A stretch of 37,719 nt of DNA, taken from Candidatus Methylomirabilota bacterium (lineage in GTDB: Bacteria; Methylomirabilota; Methylomirabilia; Rokubacteriales; CSP1-6). The stretch is from NCBI GenBank assembly GCA_035936835.1, contig DASYVT010000165.1, positions 1 through 37,719 of the forward strand. The letters run 5' to 3'. Position numbers and translations under genes: made by a program. This document shows positions 6,965 to 16,462 of this stretch, piece after piece (the first letter of the stretch is position 1; each line of letters begins with the position of its first letter). The notes under the pieces are model-generated. The model worked only from the letters and a program-made list of their open reading frames with translations, ran no database searches and was not told the DNA's origin.

Positions 6965-8590
6965 CTAGCTCCCCCCCTTGATCCGTTCGGCGACCAGCTC
7001 GCGGAGACGGTACTTCTGGACCTTGCCGCTCGGGGTCATCGGGAACTCCGAGACGATCTCGAGACGCTCCGGGAACTTCTGGCGGGCGAGCTGGTGGCTT
7101 TCCAGGAATGCGGTGATCTCGGGCAGCGTCAGAGACTGCCCCTCGTGCGGGATGACGACGGCGCAGGCGCGCTCGCCCAGCCGCGGGTCGTCCATGGCCA
7201 CGATGGCGACACCCGCGACCTTCGGGTGCGTGAAGAGCAGGTTCTCGACCTCGACCACCGGGATGTTCTCGCCGCCCCGAATGATCACGTCCTTGGTCCG
7301 CCCCGTGATGGAGACGTAGCCGTCTCCGTCGAGCGTCGCGCGGTCGCCCGTCTTGAACCAGCCGTCGGGCGTGTGGCCGTCGGCCGTGAACTCGGGCCGC
7401 TTGAAGTAGCCCGCGAACTGGGCCGGGCCGCGGACGAGCAAATCGCCCTCACTGCCCCGCGGGACCTCGCGGCCGTCGTCGTCCACCACGCGGAGCTCCA
7501 TGCCGGGAAGCGGGACGCCGTCGGTGGTGAACACTTTGTCCTCGGGGTCGTCGAGGCCGTTGCAGCTGACGAGGCCGTTCTCCGTCATGCCCCAGCCGGC
7601 CGAGATCACGCACTTGAGCCGGTCGCGCGCGTCTTTCACCAGCTGGCGCGGAATCGGCGCGCCGGCCGAGATGAAGACGCGGAGCGAGCCGAGGTCCCTG
7701 GGCGCCTGCGTGTACGTCAGGTCGCGGAGGAACGGCGTGGCGCCCATGGTGAAGGTCACGCGCTCGGCCTCGATCAGCCGCGCCGCCACCTCGGCGTTCC
7801 AGACGTCCATCCACACCGACGTGGCGCCCAGCAGGAGATTCAGGCAGTAGCCGTAGAGATAGCCCGTCTGGTGGCCGAGCGTCGAGGCCATGAGCAGCAC
7901 GTCGCGGTCCGTGAAGCCGAGCCGCTCGATCACGGTGTAGATGGTCGACAGCGTCGTGTTGGGCGTGTGCATCACGCCCTTGGGCTCTCCGGTCGTTCCC
8001 GACGTGAAGACCACCTCGTGGACCGTGTTCGGGTCGCTGCCGGGCAGCGGCCGGCGGCCCGCCCTCGCTTCCCAGGCCGTATCCGTGAGCGTCGCGAACG
8101 GCTCCATGCCGGCGGGCGCCTCCCCGCGCGCAATGAAAACCCGCTCGAGCCGCGGCAGGCCGCCTCGGATCTGCGCCGCCATCTCCCGGTAGTCGAAGCC
8201 GCGGAAGGTCGCGGGGACGACCAGCGCCTGGGATTCGAGGAGCCCCAGCATGAAGCGCAGCTCGCTGGCGCGATAGGTCGGCGGGATCGGGTTGACGACG
8301 GCGCCGAGGCGGCTCGCCGCCAGGAAGACCAGCACGAACTCGTTCCAGTTCGGCAGCTGGCAGGAGATGACGCCGCCCGCTTCCAGCCCGTGGGCGCGGA
8401 GCCCGTGGGCCACGCGCTCGACCTTGCTTGCCAGCGCGGCCCACGTGTAGCGCCCCCGCCCGTCCACAAAGGCGGTCTTGTCCGGCCGGGCGGTCGCCCA
8501 CCTGTCGAGGTAGGTCTCGAGGCTCTCGTTCCGCCAGAGCCCCGCCGCCGTACACTCCCGCGCCCGCGCCTCCGCGACTCTCGTCCCCAT
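6965..8590 (-). CDS. AMP-forming acyl-CoA synthetase (ligase)
   Basis: The 541-residue member of the ANL superfamily activates a carboxylic acid to its CoA thioester via an acyl-adenylate, and so commits substrate to this operon. Motifs are the P-loop TSGTTGEPKGVMHT (about 196-209), GWGMTENG, the TGD hinge region, GGENIP, and the C-terminal PSGKVQK with the adenylation lysine. It resembles ligases annotated as cyclohexanecarboxylate- or medium-chain-CoA ligases; specificity cannot be settled from sequence. It is the first gene of the operon. ATG 8590 fits the family N-terminus, and no strong -35/-10 pair is visible upstream. Confidence 0.92.
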   Translation of the reverse strand: MGTRVAEARARECTAAGLWRNESLETYLDRWATARPDKTAFVDGRGRYTWAALASKVERVAHGLRAHGLEAGGVISCQLPNWNEFVLVFLAASRLGAVVNPIPPTYRASELRFMLGLLESQALVVPATFRGFDYREMAAQIRGGLPRLERVFIARGEAPAGMEPFATLTDTAWEARAGRRPLPGSDPNTVHEVVFTSGTTGEPKGVMHTPNTTLSTIYTVIERLGFTDRDVLLMASTLGHQTGYLYGYCLNLLLGATSVWMDVWNAEVAARLIEAERVTFTMGATPFLRDLTYTQAPRDLGSLRVFISAGAPIPRQLVKDARDRLKCVISAGWGMTENGLVSCNGLDDPEDKVFTTDGVPLPGMELRVVDDDGREVPRGSEGDLLVRGPAQFAGYFKRPEFTADGHTPDGWFKTGDRATLDGDGYVSITGRTKDVIIRGGENIPVVEVENLLFTHPKVAGVAIVAMDDPRLGERACAVVIPHEGQSLTLPEITAFLESHQLARQKFPERLEIVSEFPMTPSGKVQKYRLRELVAERIKGGS

Positions 8591-8655
8591 GGGATCTCGC
8601 CGCGACAGGGTAGCGCGCTTAGGGTCGTTCGTCGAGGGTTCCGCCCCCCGCCGCG

Positions 8656-8736
8656 CTAGAGCAGGCGGTGTTGGGTCGCATAGGCCACGGTCTCGAGCCG
8701 CTTGTGGACCCCGAGCTTGGCAACGAACCAGGGGTC
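8656..8736 (-). pseudogene. C-terminal remnant of a LuxR-type regulator
   Basis: Read on the minus strand, this segment gives VAKLGVHKRLETVAYATQHRL and then a stop (8656-8658). It matches the end of the LuxR/GerE helix-turn-helix domain (KLGV..R.EAVAYA...GLL). Nothing of the remaining domain precedes it, because the next gene's stop codon lies only a few bases away. It sits 66 bp upstream of the ligase start, where a pathway regulator would be expected. The likely reading is a regulator lost by deletion when the neighbouring low-G+C block arrived. It is short, so chance similarity is not excluded. Confidence 0.55.
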
Positions 8737-8740
8737 TACT

Positions 8741-9538
8741 TCACTGCGGGCGCAGCTCCAGTCGCCCTCCCGTCACCTGTCCCTGGCAGTCCTTGCCGTG
8801 GTAGGTCGCGGTGAATGTTGTATCGGTAATCTCGGCGGACCCCTCGAGCAATCCGGGACATTCAGCCGCGATATTCTCCAGCCGCAGCAGCACCCGACCT
8901 GCGTTTGGCTCCACGATGCCCGTCACCGGGCCACCACCGCCAGTTCTCATCTTCCATGTACCCGACACCGTCGATTCCCCGCGCATGAGCGTAAACGTGA
9001 TGTCGCCCGTGCCGCGGTTGTCCGTGTAACGCCCCACCCACGCACTCGAGCCGAGCGCCCTCGCCTGCGCGCTTGGCGCCTCTGCTCGTGCAGCCGGCCC
9101 GGCCTGGACCGGGGGCGCCGCCGCGGGCCGCTCGGCCGCGCTTGGCCCCGCTCGGGCCACTGTCAGACACGTGACGCTCGTCGGATCGTCGATCTGATAG
9201 TAAGAGCCGATCAGCTTCGTGCTCAGGCTGAGGGTTCCCACCACTTCCACCTGCTGCCGTGCCTCGCACACCGGTAGCCTGCCCGTCGGACGCTGCACCG
9301 TCACCGTCACGTGGCTTCCATTGCAGTCAAAGAGCATGGCGAAGACAAACGACCTTGCATAAGCCTCTTCGGCAGGGAAGTACGTGCCCGTTGCTCGTAT
9401 GGGCTTCTGAAGCCAGTCGGCACACCCTGCCGCCTGACTCGGCTGGGGCACCAGGGCCAGAACGACACTGAAGAGCGCGATGAGACATCTCCGTGCACCG
9501 ACCTTTCCCGATTCCGCGTGCGGTGTCGAGTCATTCAT
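8741..9538 (-). CDS. Secreted protein of unknown function, two domains with a Pro/Ala linker
   Basis: The 265-residue exported protein starts at ATG 9538, which gives a good signal peptide (RR near residue 16, hydrophobic LIALFSVVLALV, cleavage near SQAA-GC). A longer start at 9589 would bury it. The N-terminal half has several cysteines and looks like a small beta-rich domain. A Pro/Ala-rich linker at roughly 130-160 leads to a C-terminal beta domain (WVGRYTDNRGTGDITFTL ... GTWKMRTGGGGPVTG ... TATYHGKDCQGQVTGG). I know similar repeats only from uncharacterised proteins. It shares strand with the cytochrome genes and could be co-transcribed with them (71-bp gap). Confidence 0.7.
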   Translation of the reverse strand: MNDSTPHAESGKVGARRCLIALFSVVLALVPQPSQAAGCADWLQKPIRATGTYFPAEEAYARSFVFAMLFDCNGSHVTVTVQRPTGRLPVCEARQQVEVVGTLSLSTKLIGSYYQIDDPTSVTCLTVARAGPSAAERPAAAPPVQAGPAARAEAPSAQARALGSSAWVGRYTDNRGTGDITFTLMRGESTVSGTWKMRTGGGGPVTGIVEPNAGRVLLRLENIAAECPGLLEGSAEITDTTFTATYHGKDCQGQVTGGRLELRPQ

Positions 9539-9609
9539 GATGTGTTCTCGGTGACGAGCTTCCCGCTCGTATACCCCGGGCCCGACCATCGGCCGCCCAT
9601 CTGGTCGTC

Positions 9610-10215
9610 CTACCGTGAACTCAGGAAGGCGGCGACTCGCGAGATCTGGAGCGCGCTCAGGTTCTTCGCATTCTCGTGCATGATTGGGTTGGCGCGGAGA
9701 CCGGTCGCAAAGACCTCCAGCTGCTTCTCAAGATACCCCCTGTGCTGTCCGGCGAGCCGTGGAAACACCGCGTTACCCTCGGCATTCTTCATGTGACAGC
9801 TCTGGCAGGGCGGAACTTGCTGGGCCTCGATACCCTCCTCAAAGATCTTCTTCCCGGCGGCGATTTCGGCCGGCCCGGCAGGTTTGCCCTTCGCAGGTGG
9901 TTGGGCGGCAAAGTAGGCCGCAATATCTGCGATCGTGCTGTCGGTGAGCTGTGCTGCCATGCCCCACATGAACGCCTGCGCGTGCGGGTCAGCCCGGGAG
10001 CGGTCACGGAAGGCTTTCAGCTGCACGTCCAGATATGCGGCCTGTTGCCCGGCAAGATTCGGGAAGGTCGGCGAGACGCTGATGCCCCGCGCGCCGTGAC
10101 AGGTGGAACACTCCCGCCTGATCAGATCGACCGCCACGCTCTCCTGGGCAGCGTGCCCGACCGCGATCGTGAGCGCGACGACCACGACGGTCAGACCAAT
10201 CGCTTGGAATTTCAT
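9610..10215 (-). CDS. Dihaem cytochrome c4-type protein
   Basis: The 201-residue periplasmic cytochrome has a signal peptide and two tandem class I haem domains: CSTCH (C36, C39, H40) and CQSCH (C137, C140, H141). Likely axial Met ligands lie in AFMWGM and PIMHENAKNL. The repeated PNLAGQQAAYL and PRLAGQHRGYL blocks are the c4 hallmark. It would shuttle electrons between an outer-membrane donor and inner-membrane oxidases. ATG 10215 was chosen because GGAGGGAG precedes it and it gives a clean signal peptide. It lies 30 bp downstream of the porin-cytochrome gene, its probable partner. Confidence 0.92.
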   Translation of the reverse strand: MKFQAIGLTVVVVALTIAVGHAAQESVAVDLIRRECSTCHGARGISVSPTFPNLAGQQAAYLDVQLKAFRDRSRADPHAQAFMWGMAAQLTDSTIADIAAYFAAQPPAKGKPAGPAEIAAGKKIFEEGIEAQQVPPCQSCHMKNAEGNAVFPRLAGQHRGYLEKQLEVFATGLRANPIMHENAKNLSALQISRVAAFLSSR

Positions 10216-10245
10216 GGCGCCTCTCCCTCCGATGGCACGCACGGC

Positions 10246-11670
10246 CTAGAATGCCGTCCAGACGTAGACGTACACGGTGTTGTTGTTGGCGGCATTCCTC
10301 CCGAACCCGTCATAGTTGTCGGCTCTCCCGTTAAACCTGGTGTAGAGGGTGTACTGTGCCCCAAGCTTCGTATTGAGCCACGGCAGGAAGTTGATCTCGA
10401 ACAGATACCCTTGTGTATTCGGCTTCCCGTTGGCGCTCCCAAGCACAGGCGTGCCGGATGCGTACAGGACCGAGTCGCCGGTACCGGTCGTCGAGAACGC
10501 CTGCACGGAGCCGCCGATCTTCCGCCTGAAGAAGTAGCTTGCGGTCAGGCGCCCGGTATGGAGCCAGTTATCGGCGTGATCCACCAAGTCGGCGTTGTTG
10601 AAATGCCGGTGCTCATTGATCCACGTCCCATACGCGGAGAACATATGATTGTCGGTGATGTACTGGTATTGCGCGTCGACCGCGACATCGGTGAAGCTGT
10701 TTCTCGGCCCAGACTCGCCGATACCAGTCGGGTGCGTCTGGGCCGAGATGCCGTACGTGCCGACGGACAGGGCATGTTCACCCCAGTCCTGCTCCCATGC
10801 CGCGCGCCAATAGGGTGCTGTGCCGCTGATACGCATGAGTGGCGCGGTGCTGTCCAGCGGACCCGGCCCGCCGGTCGTCGCATTGGTAAAGCTCGTCTGC
10901 GCCGAGCGGTAGCCTCCTGCTTCTACATAGAGATGATTGAACAGAAATAGATAGCCGGAGAATCCCGCCGACTCCTGGGCGAGCTGGCCGTCGAGAATCA
11001 CCTTGGCGACGGATGGCACCCCCACATTGGTAGAGATGAAAGGATAACCCCAGGCCGGCGTGCTGTTCCACACGTCCTGCGAAGTCGGGTTGTTGTTGAG
11101 CGAGAGGCCATAAATGAAATCCGTCATGCCGATCGAGTCGAATGCGCCATGATTCGCAAACCGCAAATCGGAATTGTCGATGCCGACCGCGTTGGCAGTA
11201 GGATTCCAGGTCAGCTGCAGGAATGCCCCGAGATAATCGGCGATCTTGCCCGTATAGAACAGGCTCACAGCCTGTGGGAACTCGGTCGTATTGTGCTGCG
11301 ACAAATCCGTGACTGCGGGAGTCGCGTTATCCGGCAGCGTTTTGGCGAGCCACGTGTTCGAGCCTTGCAGCTGGACGGACAGTGGCGGCAAGTCACTGAG
11401 CGAGAGCGTCTTTTCCCCCCGCTCGGTCGTGGGCTCGAGTTGCCTGACGTTGCTAAACACGTAGGCGTTCATCTTGAACCTTCGCCCGAACGGCGTGAGC
11501 TCCGGAAAGACGGTGTGGCATGCCTGGCAGGATAGTCCCGTCTGCCGCGCAAACCCGGGCGTCGCATTCGCAGTGGAAGGTCTCAGCATGGCGGTCGCGG
11601 CAACCGTGATCGCGATCACGACCGCCAAAGGCCATGCTATGGCCACGATTCCCCATATTCTCGCTCTCAT
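10246..11670 (-). CDS. Fused monohaem cytochrome-outer membrane porin (Cyc2-like)
   Basis: The 474-residue protein has a signal peptide (1-36), then one c-type haem site CQACH (C48, C51, H52) within FARQTGLSCQACHTVFPEL, followed by PFGRRFKMNAY. About 400 residues with alternating beta-strand character then end in Phe (VYVWTAF), the usual outer-membrane barrel signal. Family knowledge: this haem context followed by a porin is the architecture of Cyc2-like fused cytochrome-porins, some of which oxidise Fe(II) at the cell surface. The adjacent c4 cytochrome would carry electrons onward. Direction and substrate are inference. Local G+C is about half (29/60 at 10921-10980, 30/60 at 11101-11160), unlike neighbouring genes, suggesting acquisition. 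An aagggg ribosome binding site precedes the ATG. Confidence 0.82.
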   Translation of the reverse strand: MRARIWGIVAIAWPLAVVIAITVAATAMLRPSTANATPGFARQTGLSCQACHTVFPELTPFGRRFKMNAYVFSNVRQLEPTTERGEKTLSLSDLPPLSVQLQGSNTWLAKTLPDNATPAVTDLSQHNTTEFPQAVSLFYTGKIADYLGAFLQLTWNPTANAVGIDNSDLRFANHGAFDSIGMTDFIYGLSLNNNPTSQDVWNSTPAWGYPFISTNVGVPSVAKVILDGQLAQESAGFSGYLFLFNHLYVEAGGYRSAQTSFTNATTGGPGPLDSTAPLMRISGTAPYWRAAWEQDWGEHALSVGTYGISAQTHPTGIGESGPRNSFTDVAVDAQYQYITDNHMFSAYGTWINEHRHFNNADLVDHADNWLHTGRLTASYFFRRKIGGSVQAFSTTGTGDSVLYASGTPVLGSANGKPNTQGYLFEINFLPWLNTKLGAQYTLYTRFNGRADNYDGFGRNAANNNTVYVYVWTAF

Positions 11671-12132
11671 CGCGTACCCCTTTCTAGTGAGGTCTCCGGT
11701 GTGGCCCGCGCGCGACCCCGTCCCGCACTGAACGAGGACTGTCTCCCCCTAGTCGTCCTGGTGAACCCTGTGACTTGTGCGACCCGGTGCCCCCGAGTCT
11801 GGTCACTCCGACCGTATCGTTCAAAGACACCGCCGCCGCGTCCCCCTCTAGCGGCTCATTCCGCCCTCTCCCTGTGTGAGACGCCGGCTCAGGACGGGGA
11901 CCACGCGAGTCGCTCGTTGCGGGATGTAGGAGCAAGCCGTGTACCACGGCGGTGGGGCGCGAGCTTCCTCCACCCGACTCCGGAAGATCGTCAATCCAGG
12001 CGGCCGCTTGAGCATCACCGACCCGTTGGGTCGCCATCTCTCCGTGCCCGCCCCTGCCCTGCACCGCCTCGAGCGCGATGGGGCGCCGGTGCCTCACTGG
12101 GGCGGGCGGCGGCACCGGAGACGGTTTGAGCA
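11671..12132. other. 462-bp intergenic region without recognisable gene
   Basis: It lies between the start of the porin-cytochrome and the stop of the radical SAM gene. Open frames on both strands have no recognisable similarity or convincing ribosome binding site. It presumably holds the promoter of the cytochrome cluster and marks the junction between lower- and higher-G+C DNA. I see no clear -35/-10 or terminator. Confidence 0.5.
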
Positions 12133-13202
12133 CTACCCGGCGCTCCGCGCCGATTCGTATAGGCACAGCGGGTCCTCGGCCATGGGATCGCCGGTTGCGG
12201 CGAAGGCCCGGGCTCGCGAGCCGCCGCAGGTCTCGGCGTACTCGCAGCGCCCGCAGCGCCCGGTCAAGAGCTCGGGGCGCCGCAGCATCCGGAAGAGGTC
12301 GGAGTCACGGTAGAGGGCGACCGGATCCGCCGTCCTGGCATCGCCCGCCGACAGCAGGAAGAATCCCGAGGGATGAACCTCGCCCGTGTGCGAGATGAAC
12401 ATGATGCCGTTGCCGTCGCGGATGCCCACGCCGTGGAGCATGGGGCCCAGCGGCAGCGCCGCCAGGCCGCGGCCGGCGCGCCGGGCGCGCTCGAGGACGA
12501 CACGCCGGAAGTGCGGCGCCTCGGTCGTCGTGATGATCGGGCCCCCGTTACCGCCCAAATCGAGCAGCCGCTCGAACAGCCGCTCGCAGGCCTCGGCCGT
12601 GATGGGCTTGAGCATGGTGCCGCGCCCGACCGCGACGAGGAAGAAGAGGCTCCAGCGTGCGGCGCCCAGATCGGTCGCCAGCCGATGGATCGCCGGGAGG
12701 TCGTCGAGCGTCTCTTCGCTCACGAGCGTGTTGACCTGGAAGGGCAGCCCCACCGCGGCGCAGGCCCGCGCCGCGGCGAGGGTCCGGTCGAAGCAGCCTT
12801 CTATCCGGCGCAAGGCGTCGTGGCGGGGCGCGTCGGAGCCGTCGAGGCTCAGCGACACAGCCTCCACGCCGGCCGCCTTGAGCCGCGCGATGACCTCGGC
12901 GGTCAGCAGCGGTGTGGCGCTGGGCGCCACCGACACGCCGAAGCCGCGCGCCCTCGAGGAGGCGATGAGGGCGAACAGGTCGGCGCGCTTCAGCGGGTCG
13001 CCGCCCGTCAGGATCAGGTGGGGCAGCGGCGCGCCGAAGCTCGCGAGCTCCTCGATAAGCCGGAGCCCCTCCGCGGCGTCCAGCTCGGCCGGGTCGCGCT
13101 CGGGCGCGGCTTCGGCGCGGCAGTGGCGGCAGGCCAGGTCACAGGCCCGCGTCACCTCCCAGTAGATGCGCCGCGGCGCCCTGTCGAAGCGCAGTCTCGC
13201 GT

Positions 13203-13206
<4 letters not shown>
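12133..13206 (-). CDS. Radical SAM/SPASM protein, NirJ/AhbD-like
   Basis: The 357-residue protein has the CxxxCxxC cluster motif as C22, C26 and C29 (TRACDLACRHC) and the GGDPL SAM-binding block. A C-terminal SPASM-type cysteine region (GRCGRCEYAETCGGSRARA) is followed by FAATGDPMAEDPLC. This C-terminal pattern is shared with the haem-maturation radical SAM enzymes NirJ and AhbD and with the TIGR04053 family, so a tetrapyrrole or peptide-modification role is plausible but not proven. ATG 13206 overlaps the citrate synthase stop (ATGA), indicating coupled translation. It ends the long sigma-54-associated gene run. Confidence 0.85.
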
Positions 13207-14513
<1,307 letters not shown>

Positions 14514-14547
14514 GGCGGCTTCCTCCTTCCGGGTTCGGTGGCCGGTT

Positions 14548-14916
14548 TCAGCGGGTGGAGCGCTCGAGCTCGTCGTGAACGAGCTGCAGCAGCGCGGACG
14601 CGGGAAAGGGCTTGGCGAGAAACGCCGAGGCGCCCGAGGCCAGGGCCGCATCCCTGGCGGCCCGCGAGGCGAACGCGGTGACGACGATGACGGGGACCTT
14701 CGGGTCGCGCGCCCGCGCCGCCCGGATGATGTCGAGCCCGTCGCCGTCGGGCAGCCGCAGATCGGAGATGACGAGAGCCAGCGGCGCCGACTCGATGGCC
14801 TTGAGCCCCTCGACGCGCGAGGCGGCCGTCACCACGCGGTAGCCCTGGCGGCGCAGCAGGCGGACATAGGTGACCGCGAGGTCGGCCTCGTCCTCGACAA
14901 CCAGGATGCGGTTCAC
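14548..14916 (-). CDS. Stand-alone receiver-domain response regulator
   Basis: The 122-residue single CheY-like domain has acidic VVEDEADLA near the N-terminus, the phosphoacceptor Asp in LVISDLRLPDGDGL, the T/S switch in VVTAFAS and the conserved Lys in AFLAKPFPASALL. There is no output domain, so it probably acts by protein-protein contact or as a phosphate sink. I chose GTG 14916 because AGGGAG lies 5-6 nt upstream and it gives MNRILVVEDE; a longer frame reads back into the CBS gene. It lies 16 bp after the CBS gene and may receive phosphate from the kinase at 19402-21057. Confidence 0.88.
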   Translation of the reverse strand: MNRILVVEDEADLAVTYVRLLRRQGYRVVTAASRVEGLKAIESAPLALVISDLRLPDGDGLDIIRAARARDPKVPVIVVTAFASRAARDAALASGASAFLAKPFPASALLQLVHDELERSTR

Positions 14917-14932
14917 GTCGGCTCCCTGGCCC

Positions 14933-15343
14933 TTAGTGCTGCTGGCTCCGCGCGAAGGCGCGCAGGACATCCGTCTCGGTGATGATGCCGACGAGGCGTT
15001 CGCCGTCGAGCACCGGCAGGGCGCCAATCTTGTGCTCGAGCAGGAGGCGCGCCGCGTCGGCGGCGTCCTGGTCGGGCCCGGTGATGATCACGCTCCTGGT
15101 CATGACCTTGCCCACCGTCAGCTTGGCCAGGAGGTAGTTGACCTCCCACATCGAGAGGCTCGTGGCCTGCGACGGCAGGTTGAGGCGGATGTCCCGGTCG
15201 GTGATGATGCCGACGAGCCGGGTGCCTTCGATCACCAGCAGGTGGCGGATCCGCTCCTTCAGCATGGTCTGCCGCGCGTCGAACACGGGGGTGTCGGGGC
15301 CGACGGTGATCGGGGCGCCGGTCATCAGCTCGCGTACTTTCAT
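14933..15343 (-). CDS. Tandem CBS-domain protein
   Basis: The 136-residue protein consists of two CBS motifs forming one Bateman module: MTGAPITVGPDTPVFDA...HLLVIEGTRLVGIITDRDI and MTRSVIITGPDQDAADA...ALPVLDGERLVGIITETDV. Such free-standing modules bind adenine nucleotides or SAM and sense energy status. In this operon it lies between membrane proteins and a receiver protein, with 16-17 bp gaps, suggesting a regulatory subunit for a neighbour. The target is unknown. Confidence 0.92.
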   Translation of the reverse strand: MKVRELMTGAPITVGPDTPVFDARQTMLKERIRHLLVIEGTRLVGIITDRDIRLNLPSQATSLSMWEVNYLLAKLTVGKVMTRSVIITGPDQDAADAARLLLEHKIGALPVLDGERLVGIITETDVLRAFARSQQH

Positions 15344-15360
15344 GGATGACTCCCTCGTCC

Positions 15361-15789
15361 CTAGTGACCCTTGATGAGCTCGGCCAGATGCTCGTACACC
15401 GGCGGCCAGATCAGAGTCGTCGCGATCCCGAGACCCACCAGGAACGCGACGAACCAGCGTCCGACCTCCAGGTCTTTCTTGCGGAGCACGAAGTGCAGGA
15501 CGATCCAGCCGCCGAGCCAGCCGATCAGCGCCAGCGTCTCCTTGCCCGAGTAGGGCCCGATGCCGGCGGCGCCGGGCATCCAGAGCTTGCCCACGCCGTG
15601 CACCCAGGCGTTGAAGTCCTTCGAGGCGACCGTGAACACGTTCACCACAGCCAGCGTGAAGGTCCCGACGAAGGCCGCCAGGAAGGCCGCCACCGCGATG
15701 CCGCCCGGGATCCGCTCGCGGCTCGAGGGCGTGTAGGCCACTTCCACGTTATTCCCATCCGGCTTTGTCTCGGCCATGGTCGAACTCAT
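15361..15789 (-). CDS. Small inner-membrane protein, unknown (three TM segments)
   Basis: The 142-residue protein has a short cytoplasmic N-terminus and hydrophobic segments near 29-52 (GGIAVAAFLAAFVGTFTLAV), 85-102 (TLALIGWLGGWIVLHFVL) and 112-130 (WFVAFLVGLGIATTLIW). It ends with a short tail (HLAELIKGH). I do not recognise the family. ATG 15789 is preceded by GGGGAGG at ideal spacing; an internal ATG at 15779 is less well placed. It is 14 bp downstream of another membrane-protein gene, and the two may form one complex. Confidence 0.75.
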   Translation of the reverse strand: MSSTMAETKPDGNNVEVAYTPSSRERIPGGIAVAAFLAAFVGTFTLAVVNVFTVASKDFNAWVHGVGKLWMPGAAGIGPYSGKETLALIGWLGGWIVLHFVLRKKDLEVGRWFVAFLVGLGIATTLIWPPVYEHLAELIKGH

Positions 15790-15803
15790 ATCGTTCGCCT
15801 CCC

Positions 15804-16409
15804 CTAGGCGGGACGGAGCTTGGTGACCGCGGCGCCCAGACCAAAGGCGACCACGAGGTAGAAGAAAGCCAGTCCCATGAGCACGCCGACGCTGTATCGC
15901 AGCCACTTGCGCTCGACTACCTGCACGCCGTAACGCCACAGGATGAAGGCTGCGGTAACCGTCAGCGGCAGCGTGAAGAGCGCGCCGAACTCCTTGAACT
16001 CGAAGAAGACGGCGTGGACCGGCGGCATGTTCTTCACGAAGTACGACCGGGGGCTCTCGGGGATCGGCATCCGGTAGTAGATGTAGAGCCAATTGCCGAA
16101 GCAGATGGCGAGCAGCGAGAACGTCGCGGCCACCACCGACAACAGCTGGAGATCGGCGAAAGCCCGGATGTGGCCCGTGAGGAGCCGCCAGCCGAGATAG
16201 AGCCCGATGGTTCCGACGAAGAGGTACAGGAACGCCATCGTGCCGTGGATGGCTGCGGCCAGCGCGCCGCCGCCGGGTCCGAGAAGCTTCTCGAACGGAG
16301 CCGTCATGAGGGTAAAGGCCAAGGCGCTGGCGATCATGATCACCACCACGACGATCAGCGATCCCGTGGAGGCCTCTCTCATGTCGCGCGTGTCGTGCGT
16401 CGCGTCCAT
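15804..16409 (-). CDS. Inner-membrane protein, unknown (about five TM segments)
   Basis: The 201-residue polytopic protein has hydrophobic segments near 18-37, 50-74, 86-108, 140-160 and 175-195. A His lies at the start of one helix (AAAIHGTMAFLYLF) and another in PPVHAVFFEFKEFG, positions that could in principle bind haem or quinone; that is speculation. I do not recognise a family. A GGGAG ribosome binding site precedes ATG 16409. It follows two UspA genes and precedes another small membrane protein, so a sigma-54-controlled membrane complex is the working idea. Confidence 0.75.
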   Translation of the reverse strand: MDATHDTRDMREASTGSLIVVVVIMIASALAFTLMTAPFEKLLGPGGGALAAAIHGTMAFLYLFVGTIGLYLGWRLLTGHIRAFADLQLLSVVAATFSLLAICFGNWLYIYYRMPIPESPRSYFVKNMPPVHAVFFEFKEFGALFTLPLTVTAAFILWRYGVQVVERKWLRYSVGVLMGLAFFYLVVAFGLGAAVTKLRPA

Positions 16410-16462
16410 ACTCTGCTCCCTGTCTCCCGGACGTGCCCGGGTGTCCGAACCGGGGAACTGCC

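Noticed and set aside
6425-8659. 744-codon plus-strand open frame
   Set aside because: It is antisense to the SDR and ligase genes, which have all catalytic motifs; an artefact of high G+C.
11939-12313. Plus-strand 124-codon ORF in the intergenic region
   Set aside because: It overlaps the 3' end of the radical SAM gene antisense, has no recognisable domain and a poor start.
16411-16462. Possible second sigma-54 site (gggcac on minus) before the membrane-protein genes
   Set aside because: The -12 half does not match TTGC at the required spacing.
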